The notes under the pieces: generated by a model
What the model saw: only the letters and a program-made list of their open reading frames with translations
Databases searched by the model: none
What the model was told of the DNA's origin: nothing
Program-made: the position numbers and the translations under genes
Part shown: one piece after another, positions 47,894 to 56,000 of the stretch
Layout: each line of letters begins with the position of its first letter
Numbering within the stretch: the stretch's first letter is position 1
Assembly: GCA_965261725.1 (NCBI GenBank)
Contig: CBDHDU010000016.1
Span: forward strand, 1-64,000
DNA length: 64,000 nt
Reading direction: 5' to 3'
Source of the DNA: CANDOC01 sp965261725
GTDB taxonomy: Bacteria > Pseudomonadota > Gammaproteobacteria > Pseudomonadales > Endozoicomonadaceae

Positions 47894-48898
47894 CTACTGC
47901 TTTGCGTCGGTATAAAATTCATCACCCATCATTGCTGCAGTGATGAACTTTGGTCTCAGATAACTAGCTTGCTCCGGCTCCCATTCTACATGCCAGACAT
48001 TTTTTGCTGTTTGCTCTGCTGCACCACAACGTGTTGGTTTCTTTTTAAATTCTACACGGAACTCTTTATCAAACTTTGCTGGAACATAAATTGTTAAAGA
48101 GTCACCATTGTCGAAATCAAGAGTAAACTCTCTTTTATTTGGAATAATTAATTTAGTTTGTTTTTTGAGAACATCTGGCGTTATTTCTTTTATTAGAAAC
48201 AGCCTAATAATAGTAAGCATTGGCATAACTTCTTGAAATCCATCTGATTTTGAAAATCTGTATTTTGATCTCGGATGAGCAAGTAGTGTAGGTATAATGC
48301 AAGTATCTGTAATTAGCGGATAGGTGGGTGTAGGCTTCTTTACAGGTACTTCTGTTGTTGCTGTTGCTGTTGCTGCTGCTGCTGTCGTTTCTGCTGTTGC
48401 TACAGGAGGTGTTTCTTTATTTTTTCCTTTTCCTTTTCCTTTTCCTTTTTCTTTTCCTTTTCCTTTTCCTTTTCCTTTTCCTGTATCTTTATCTGATTCG
48501 TCTTCACTTGCCAGCATTTTAAACTCATCTATATCTTCATATGGCTTATACGGTTTTGTTGTTGTTGTGGCTGGTTTTGTTATTTTGGCGGCTGAGATGT
48601 TGCCATCAATACCGAAACCTTGAATAAACCACGTAAGGTTTAGGAAATGTTCTGTTTCAATTGCAGTTGCGCTAGCTGAGTCAGTTGGTTTTTGAGCTGC
48701 TATATCCTCTCTGCTCACATCAATGAAGCGTGCTTGTCCATTATGAACACCCTCTTTGATTTTCAGCGCAAGGTGTATTGGCTCAGCAAAAGCATTGGGT
48801 TTATAACCCCCAGCATAAGAATATATAGAAAAGATGGAACAAAAAACAAATAATGCTGATATTAATAACTTTTGTATGAAGATAATCAAACGTCGCAT
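47894..48898 (-). CDS. Hypothetical secreted protein with a Gly-Lys repeat tract
   Basis: A 334-residue protein I do not recognise. The signal peptide is MRRLIIFIQKLLISALFVFC... with likely cleavage after SYAG; ATG 48898 is preferred to an in-frame start at 49042, which adds a non-signal leader. The middle has an acidic stretch (DEFKMLASEDESDKD), then a strongly basic (GK)n tract of about 22 residues and an Ala/Thr-rich linker. The C-terminal 120 residues look folded (REFTLDFDNGDSLTIYVPAK) with a few cysteines. Both linkers are encoded by DNA microsatellites. Low GC and the unknown family suggest a lineage-specific gene. Confidence 0.65.
   Translation of the reverse strand: MRRLIIFIQKLLISALFVFCSIFSIYSYAGGYKPNAFAEPIHLALKIKEGVHNGQARFIDVSREDIAAQKPTDSASATAIETEHFLNLTWFIQGFGIDGNISAAKITKPATTTTKPYKPYEDIDEFKMLASEDESDKDTGKGKGKGKGKEKGKGKGKGKNKETPPVATAETTAAAATATATTEVPVKKPTPTYPLITDTCIIPTLLAHPRSKYRFSKSDGFQEVMPMLTIIRLFLIKEITPDVLKKQTKLIIPNKREFTLDFDNGDSLTIYVPAKFDKEFRVEFKKKPTRCGAAEQTAKNVWHVEWEPEQASYLRPKFITAAMMGDEFYTDAKQ
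48421..48483. repeat. 6-bp tandem repeat (CCTTTT) coding for Gly-Lys
   Basis: About ten copies of CCTTTT with a few changes (one TCTTTT variant). The unit is two codons, so copy-number change alters protein length without a frameshift. A second short triplet-type tract (TGCTGT/GCTGCT) at about 48355-48400 codes for the Ala/Thr linker. Confidence 0.9.
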
Positions 48899-49049
48899 GA
48901 GTAATCCCAAATGCTTATCGCTAAAGCACTGAAGAATAGTCATCATTCTCTGTATATTCAAAACTTTTAAAGAGAGGTCTTTATAATAATTTAAAATATT
49001 TACATGAATGACCATTTTATAAAATATTATTAGGTCATTCATTTTTATT

Positions 49050-49949
49050 TTATTTTAAGCGCCTCTCAATTCCTGCCTGAACCATAATTCGGGTTGAAAT
49101 TTCTTCAACAGAATAATGTGTCGTATTTATAAACGGAATTTTTTCCCGCTGATAAAGCATTTCTACATCATTCACTTCACGATTACATTGTCGTGCAGAT
49201 GAGTAACGGCTGTTTGGTCGGCGCTCGTTGCGGATGTTGACCAGCCGGGAAGGCTCGATCGTCAATCCGAATAATTTATGCTTATGTGGTTTGAGTGCTG
49301 CAGGTAAAGACGACATATCCAAATCATCTTCCGTGATTGGATAGTTTGCCGCATGAATCCCGAACTGAAGACCCATATAAAGGCAGGTGGGTGTTTTACC
49401 ACTGCGGGAGACACCAATAATTATAATATCGGCCATATCGTAATAACGGGTACGGGCTCCATCATCGTTATCCAGCGCATAGTGAACTGCCTCAATACGC
49501 TTGTTATAGCGATTATTGTTGCTGTTTATGGCGCGTTTTTTACCGACATCATGGGTCGCATGTTGCTCAAACTCGGTTTCCAGTTTAGGCATAAAGCTTT
49601 GGAAAATATCAAACATCTGGGCATCAGCTGCTTGAATAATCTGGCTGACTTCTTCATTGATAATGGTGCTGAAAACCAGCGGGCGGTGACCGTTCACCTT
49701 GGCGCCGTTAATCTCTTCCGCGACCTTGAAGGCTTTTTCGGGAGAATCGACATAGGGGAGCGTCTGGTGGCTGACCTCTATATGCTCAAACTGAGCCAGC
49801 AGGCTCTGACCAAAAGATTCGGCGGTAATACCGGTACCGTCTGAAATAAAAAATACACGTCGCTGCATAAGTTTTGCGTCAGCCTTGCTGTTACTTCTGT
49901 TTGCTTTGGTTTGCATTTGTTCGGTTTCGGTAGTGGCTGATCCAGACAT
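49050..49949 (-). CDS. ppsR: Phosphoenolpyruvate synthase regulatory protein (PSRP)
   Basis: A 299-residue bifunctional kinase/pyrophosphorylase of the DUF299 family that inactivates PEP synthase by ADP-dependent Thr phosphorylation and restores it with Pi. It begins its domain RRVFFISDGTGITAESFGQS; the P-loop is IGVSRSGKTPTCLYMGLQ; the C-terminus has YSSARQCNREVNDVEMLY and PFINTTHYSVEEISTRIM. A 27-residue polar extension precedes the usual start; ATG 49868 would give the canonical N-terminus. Divergent from its target ppsA, the usual gammaproteobacterial arrangement. Confidence 0.93.
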   Translation of the reverse strand: MSGSATTETEQMQTKANRSNSKADAKLMQRRVFFISDGTGITAESFGQSLLAQFEHIEVSHQTLPYVDSPEKAFKVAEEINGAKVNGHRPLVFSTIINEEVSQIIQAADAQMFDIFQSFMPKLETEFEQHATHDVGKKRAINSNNNRYNKRIEAVHYALDNDDGARTRYYDMADIIIIGVSRSGKTPTCLYMGLQFGIHAANYPITEDDLDMSSLPAALKPHKHKLFGLTIEPSRLVNIRNERRPNSRYSSARQCNREVNDVEMLYQREKIPFINTTHYSVEEISTRIMVQAGIERRLK

Positions 49950-50537
49950 ATTTATTGATCTATACCTGTAAGAAGTCAGAAAGAATGCTGAAAATACGCT
50001 GATTTTTACTTGCCAACCGTTATATACTTGCCTTCGAACGTTTATCCCGCGAGCTTTCGGGCGTCTTTGCCCGGTTGCTGCAGGTTCGGTTTTGTCCAGA
50101 TTACTGGCAAGTCCGATGATGCAGTTATTCTAGGTTCTGTTGACATAAGTTGATAGCGCTCAGTGGTTCGTAAAGCAGTCATACGCAAGGCGGGCTTGTG
50201 CAGGCATAGTGGTTCTACGTCAAGCAAGCCCAACGCAGTCGGATGGCTGCTTTACGAGCCACCCGCAGGGCCAAAGCGAGCGCTTCCGTGGACAGCGTTA
50301 CAACAACTTGAAAGACATGAGTATTCCGGCGTTGTTGTGCCTTTCCACGAAAACGCTCGCTTTGGCTGAGCACTATCAACTTATGTCAATAGAACCTAGG
50401 CTAACATGCCCGGACCGCATGTGACATATATCGCAGCGTAATTCGAGGTTGCGATCGACCGCAGTTTTTGTCTGAGAGCTATTCCATATATTGTTTTATA
50501 GCTCTTTATCCGTCATGAGTATTTGGGAGAGTACACC
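49950..50537. other. Divergent ppsR-ppsA intergenic region
   Basis: 588 bases containing the MITE-like element. The flanks (49950-50129 and 50400-50537) presumably carry the two promoters. The unusual length relative to typical ppsR-ppsA spacers is explained by the inserted element. Confidence 0.5.
50130..50399. mobile_element. MITE-like palindromic element between ppsR and ppsA
   Basis: A 270-bp noncoding element. The 33-base left end (50131-50163, TAGGTTCTGTTGACATAAGT...) is an inverted copy of the right end (50366-50398) with two mismatches. CTAG at 50130-50133 and 50396-50399 may be a target duplication. Inside are two further inverted repeats: TTCGTAAAGCAG (about 50167) with CTGCTTTACGAG (about 50240), and GCCAAAGCGAGCG (about 50270) with CGCTCGCTTTGGC (about 50355). 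The whole can fold as a stem bearing two hairpins. It has no plausible gene and resembles a non-autonomous transposon. Confidence 0.8.
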
Positions 50538-52901
50538 TTGCAAGAATATGTTGTTTCACTCGAGCACCTGGGAAGTGGTGATGTAGAGCGTGTCGGAGGC
50601 AAGAATGCTTCTCTCGGGGAAATGATCAGTAACCTGGCCGGTGCTGGTGTTAGCGTTCCGGGAGGTTTTGCCACAACGTCGACGGCCTATCGTGATTTTC
50701 TGAGCAAGAGTGGGCTTGATGAGCGTATTCATAATCTGTTGGATACGCTGGATGTTGAGGATGTCCGCAAGCTGGCAGAAGTCGGTGCCAAGATTCGTCA
50801 GTGGATTATGGATGAACCGTTTCAGTCTGAATTTGAAATAGCAATGCGGGGCGCCTGGGATGAGCTGAGTAAAGATAATGAAAATCTGGCCGTTGCCGTA
50901 CGTTCATCGGCAACAGCAGAAGACTTGCCGGATGCTTCTTTTGCCGGGCAGCAGGAAACTTTCCTGAATATTCGCGGCTATGACAATATTGTACGGACGA
51001 CCAAAGAAGTCTTTGCCTCTCTGTTTAATGATCGTGCGATTTCTTACCGGGTACATCAGGGCTTTGATCATCGTCAGGTGGCGTTATCTGCGGGTATCCA
51101 GCGGATGGTGCGTAGTGAAACCGGAGCCAGCGGTGTGATGTTCACCATGGATACTGAATCCGGCTTTAATGATGTGGTGTTTATTACTTCTTCCTGGGGG
51201 CTGGGTGAAACAGTAGTACAGGGTGCAGTGAACCCGGACGAGTTCTATGTTCACAAGCCTAAGCTTGCTGAAGGTAAACCTGCGGTATTGCGCCGTAATC
51301 TTGGCAGCAAACTCATCAAAATGGTTTATACCGATGATGCCAGCGCCGGTCGTTCTGTTGCGACTGTGGATGCTGATAAAGCTGACCGCCAGCGTTTCTC
51401 TATTAATGATGAAGAAGTACTGGCGCTGTCACGTCAGGCGATGATTATTGAGAAGCACTACGGCTGCCCGATGGATATCGAGTGGGCGAAAGATGGTGAT
51501 GATGGTCAGCTGTACATTGTGCAGGCACGTCCGGAAACCGTGCAGAGCCGTAGTAATGCTTCCATTATTGAGCGCTATGTCCTTAATGAAAAAGGAAGCG
51601 TTGTCGTTGAAGGTCGCAGTATCGGACAGCGTATTGGCAGCGGCAAGGTACGTATCCTTAATGACCTTAATGATATGGATAAGCTTGAACAGGGCGATAT
51701 CCTCGTTACGGATATGACTGACCCGGACTGGGAACCGGTGATGAAGCGTGCCTCTGCTATTGTGACGAATCGTGGCGGGCGTACCTGTCATGCCGCGATT
51801 ATCTCCCGCGAGCTGGGTGTTCCGGCGGTTGTCGGCTGTGGCAATGCGACTGACTTGCTGAAAGATGGTCAGGACGTTACGGTTTCCTGTGCTGAAGGCG
51901 ATGCCGGTTATATCTATAACGGTTTGCTCGATTTTGATATCCGTCGTAACAGCGTTGATTCCATGCCGGATATTCCGTTCAAAATTATGATGAATGTGGG
52001 TAACCCGGATCGTGCTTTTGCGTTTCAGGCACTGCCTAACCGTGGTGTTGGTCTGGCACGTCTTGAATTCATTATTAACCGCATGATCGGGGTACACCCG
52101 AAAGCACTGCTGAACTTTGATACCTTGCCAGCCGATGTGCGTAGCACTGTTGAAGAGCGTATTGCCGGTTATAAGTCACCTGTTGATTTCTATGTTGAGA
52201 AACTGGTCGAAGGTGTAGCCACGATTGCCGGTGCTTTCTGGCCGCAAAAAGTCATTGTTCGTTTGTCCGACTTTAAATCAAACGAATATGCCAATCTGGT
52301 GGGCGGTAGCTTGTACGAGCCGGATGAAGAAAACCCGATGCTGGGCTTCCGTGGTGCCTCCCGTTATATCTCTGATTCATTCCAGGATTGCTTTGAACTG
52401 GAATGTCGTGCCATGAAGAAGGTGCGCGAAGAACTGGGGCTGACTAACGTCGAGTTGATGATTCCATTTGTTCGAACCACGGATGAAGCAAAGCAGGTCG
52501 TTGATATTCTTGGTAAGTTTGGCCTGAAGCGTGGTGAGAATGGTCTGCGCCTGATTATGATGTGCGAACTGCCAAGTAATGCGCTGCTGGCCGATGAGTT
52601 TCTGGAGCACTTCGATGGCTTTTCTATTGGTTCCAACGATATGACTCAGTTGACGTTGGGACTGGATCGTGATTCTGGAGTAATTGCCCATTTGTTTGAT
52701 GAGCGCAATGGTGCAGTTAAAGCACTGCTGAGTATGGCTATTCAGGCTTGCCGCAAACAGGGTAAGTACATCGGAATCTGTGGGCAGGGACCATCTGACC
52801 ATCCGGATTTTGCCCGTTGGCTAATGGATGAGGGGATTGATACCGTATCTCTGAATCCGGATACGGTACTTGATACCTGGTTGTATCTGGCTGATCAGTA
52901 G
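50538..52901 (+). CDS. ppsA: Phosphoenolpyruvate synthase
   Basis: A 787-residue enzyme making PEP from pyruvate with ATP for gluconeogenesis. The N-terminal ATP-grasp domain has RVGGKNASLGEMISNLAGAG and AVRSSATAEDLPDASFAGQQ; the swivelling phosphohistidine domain has GGRTCHAAIISRELGVPAVV with the catalytic His; the C-terminal PEP domain has GFSIGSNDMTQLTLGLDRDS and IGICGQGPSDHP. The TTG at 50538 is chosen because GGGAG lies about 8 bases upstream and EYVVSLEHLG is the family start; a TTG at 50523 is an in-frame alternative. Regulated by the divergent PpsR. Confidence 0.96.
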   Translation: MQEYVVSLEHLGSGDVERVGGKNASLGEMISNLAGAGVSVPGGFATTSTAYRDFLSKSGLDERIHNLLDTLDVEDVRKLAEVGAKIRQWIMDEPFQSEFEIAMRGAWDELSKDNENLAVAVRSSATAEDLPDASFAGQQETFLNIRGYDNIVRTTKEVFASLFNDRAISYRVHQGFDHRQVALSAGIQRMVRSETGASGVMFTMDTESGFNDVVFITSSWGLGETVVQGAVNPDEFYVHKPKLAEGKPAVLRRNLGSKLIKMVYTDDASAGRSVATVDADKADRQRFSINDEEVLALSRQAMIIEKHYGCPMDIEWAKDGDDGQLYIVQARPETVQSRSNASIIERYVLNEKGSVVVEGRSIGQRIGSGKVRILNDLNDMDKLEQGDILVTDMTDPDWEPVMKRASAIVTNRGGRTCHAAIISRELGVPAVVGCGNATDLLKDGQDVTVSCAEGDAGYIYNGLLDFDIRRNSVDSMPDIPFKIMMNVGNPDRAFAFQALPNRGVGLARLEFIINRMIGVHPKALLNFDTLPADVRSTVEERIAGYKSPVDFYVEKLVEGVATIAGAFWPQKVIVRLSDFKSNEYANLVGGSLYEPDEENPMLGFRGASRYISDSFQDCFELECRAMKKVREELGLTNVELMIPFVRTTDEAKQVVDILGKFGLKRGENGLRLIMMCELPSNALLADEFLEHFDGFSIGSNDMTQLTLGLDRDSGVIAHLFDERNGAVKALLSMAIQACRKQGKYIGICGQGPSDHPDFARWLMDEGIDTVSLNPDTVLDTWLYLADQ

Positions 52902-52914
52902 GGAATCAATAAAG

Positions 52915-52932
52915 CCCGCCCCAAGGGGCGGG
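52915..52932. other. GC-rich hairpin after ppsA
   Basis: CCCGCCCC pairs with GGGGCGGG around AA, 13 bases after the ppsA stop. No T-run follows, so it is a pause or RNA-stabilising hairpin rather than a clear terminator. Confidence 0.6.
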
Positions 52933-52994
52933 GTATGTAGCAAGTTTGAGTAGTTCGCCGCAAGCAGCGGGGAATATGACCCAAAGAGATTAAA

Positions 52995-53033
52995 TCAAGA
53001 TAAAAAACGCCCATAGGGCGTTTTTTATCTTGA
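52995..53033. terminator. Bidirectional terminator between ppsA and the secreted kinase gene
   Basis: A perfect 18-bp stem: TCAAGATAAAAAACGCCC with its inverted copy around an ATA loop. The A/T run inside the stem supplies a U tract in both directions, fitting the convergent genes on either side. Confidence 0.92.
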
Positions 53034-53089
53034 TGAAGTGTTGCGATAAATCTGCAAAACTTCAGCCTTCATTGCAGGAGAAATATGAT

Positions 53090-56000
53090 TTAGTCTCTAT
53101 GTGTGCCTGTCTTCGTTTTAACCGGAGGCTTCGCTTGAGCGAAGTTTGGCTGATAAGCTTCCAACTCATGTAGCAGCTGATCAGCCGTCGGGCGTTCACC
53201 GGGATTTAATTTAATCATAGGTCCGATAAGTTTCCATACGGGCCTTAGTTCTTTTACATGAGCACGGGTAAAGTCTCGCATTGCAAGATGGAAGTATCGT
53301 TCAGGTAACAGGCCCGCATGCCTGAGCTTTTTCGGGGGCTGTTTACCCTGTGCTCTATATATTGCTTCTTGTTCCTTCCAATACTTTTCAAAGTATGGTC
53401 TGACAATTTTACTGCGCATGGGGTCCTCACCAGCAAACATTTCAATAAATGTCATCCCCAGGCTCCAGATATCAATTTTACGACCATCGACAAAATATCC
53501 GCCTACTCTTGGTGTCGTCACCAGTTCCGGAGCAGCATAAGGGTAGGCAGCCTTGAATCTTTCCATCTCAAGCAGATAGCTTCCCGGATCGATTGATTTT
53601 GCCAGCCCGAAATCGGAAAGCTTTACCCCTTTATCAGGGGAGTACAAAAAGTTATCAGGCTTGATATCAAAGTGGATATAGCCGTTCTCTGCCACAAAAT
53701 GAATGGCTTCAAGCATTTGTTTACAGGCGTCATATTTCTCCTGAGGGTTCATTTTTTTCAACTGACCTTCCAGCGTCCCGCTCATCAGTTCCATTGAGCC
53801 ACCTGCGAACTCTTCCTGCAGATCAAATGTCTCCGGGTCGCTGAAATTGAGATCAACGCCCTTCCGGGGAATGACAATCAGAACATTCTGGAATACATCG
53901 ATATTTTTACCATCAAACTTGGCTTCAACGATATGATCATGTTCTAAGGTAGAAACAACACTGATTTCACATTCCAGATCACTCATCTGCTTTAAAAATT
54001 CATCTGCAGATAATTCTGCTTTATTTGGCAGATTCTTGGCGCTGGGTATTTTTCTGGCAACAGAATCCTTTCTTACTTTTCCTCCAGGTAAACAGCTATA
54101 GCACTGAATTACACGACCATAAGCGCCACTACCTAATACTTTCTCCTGAACAATAAAGGTTTTTTGATTAATAAGAGTAAGTTTTCGATGAGCCGATATT
54201 TCATGTGTGGCTTGAGCCCCGGCTACTTGTGCAGGATTTACTTTTAAAACAGCAGGATCTTCATCGCTGCCACCTTTACCAAAGGCGTAGTATTCAGGGG
54301 CTGGTATTGCCCTGCCTTTTGGGAGAGTTATGGCTGCGGTTGCCTGAGGAATAACAGGAATGACATCTGTGTAATACTCTCCGGTTTCAGGGATGATAGT
54401 GTCGTCATAAACATCCTGATCATCAAAGATAATATCGTCATACTCTCCGTTATTGTAGATGTCTTCCATGCCTGCTGCTTCGAGCAAATGGGCTGCGTTC
54501 ACATACAGGGTGCCCGTCGCCGGATTGCTTCCCTCATTAGGAGCATCGTGTGCGGAGGTTGCATCAGTATAATACTCTCCGGTTTCAGACACGTGTTCTG
54601 CAGCACTGTTCGAGCCTGTGTCATCAGTCAGAATCTCAGGCCAGTTTGCAAAGAATGTATCAGTAAGATCAATCCCGGTCTGCTCAAATGCCTCAAGCAG
54701 GATTTCCGGGGTCACTGCCTGGATCTTCGCAGGCAGATGTGCTGTTACCTGACCCCATTCCTGCTCAGGGAGTACCATATGGAAAGTCACTATATGATCG
54801 TGCTCAGGGTTCTGACCTTCAGTGCTACAGTTTTTAAATATGGATAATCCGGTTAGAAGTCCCCTGTAAGCAACGGGCAATAAAGTCTGGCTTGAAATAA
54901 CCGAAGGTAATGAAGATACATCACCAGGCAACAAAGGGAATGCAGTCGATAATACAGCATCATCATCTATAGTTGGCTGGGCGCTGTGGCTGTCCTGTTG
55001 TAAAAGTTTGTTGGTGACGAGCTCACCCAGTTCGGTGTGTTGTTGGTCTTGCCCCCAGAATCCTGTTTTGAGTTTCTGTTCGCTGTGATCATAGCTGCCT
55101 TTAGAGAAATACATGCCCGGTGAAACTAACAGATTTCCTCCATGTAATGCAGGTCCCCGCTGGATCGTAAGCACGCATGGATACTGGATATCAGCGGCGC
55201 TATCTCCCAGAGCTGAGTCGAGCATCCATGGACGGTGCAGCAGGGCGGCTATTTGAGTCTTATCAAGATTACCGAGACTCATGTGAGCGACAATAGGAGT
55301 GGTATCATCGGCTCCGTCTATCTGAATAAAAGGTACAGCAGGTTGTGCGGCTGGTGTGGGTAGAGCAACGCTAACAGGTACTTCTGTATCGACTTGCTGA
55401 GAAGCTACGCCAATGCTTGTCCGCGATGTAGCGGAAACAACTTCAGCCACTTGGGTGGTAAGGGTATTCTGATCATTAACTTCTGGTATCGAGTCTACCG
55501 TTACGGGAGGCAGGCATGCTTTGCACTCAGTAGCGAGCACCTGATCCTGAGCTATAGAAAGATCAAAAACTTTCTTCAGGCTCGGCGACATCACACCGGC
55601 AAGTACCAGCCCTTTTTTAAACTCGTCAAACGAAAACTCAACAGGTTCAAGTGCAGGCAGATGGGTTCTTTTAGCCTGTCCCAATTGTAACAGTGCTGCC
55701 CCTCTATTGTCTCCAGCAAGGTTGAACAGTTGTCCCGCAATATTGCGAGGCGGTGGAGTTTCGCTGTCAATAACCAGATGCTCTTTAGGGCACACGATAT
55801 GGAAAGTGATAGCAAAATGATGATCAGCAGCTATGTCTGAACCGTTTACAGGCATTAACTCAACCACAGATATCCCATTAAAATCAGTAAAGTTATGCAG
55901 GGGGGCAAGGCCATTATATTGAGTGTTGATAACGTTTAATGAACGGGGGGAGAGCAACCCCTGATCATGAATCGTATGGCTCGTTTCAAGCAAGATCTGA

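Noticed and set aside
48324..48623. Plus-strand frame rich in Phe-Pro-Ser repeats
   Set aside because: It is the antisense of the Gly-Lys microsatellite in the secreted orphan gene, which has a signal peptide and protein-like ends.
50163..50424. Two overlapping open frames of about 70 codons between ppsR and ppsA
   Set aside because: They lie within the palindromic MITE-like element and their codons are dictated by the inverted repeats.
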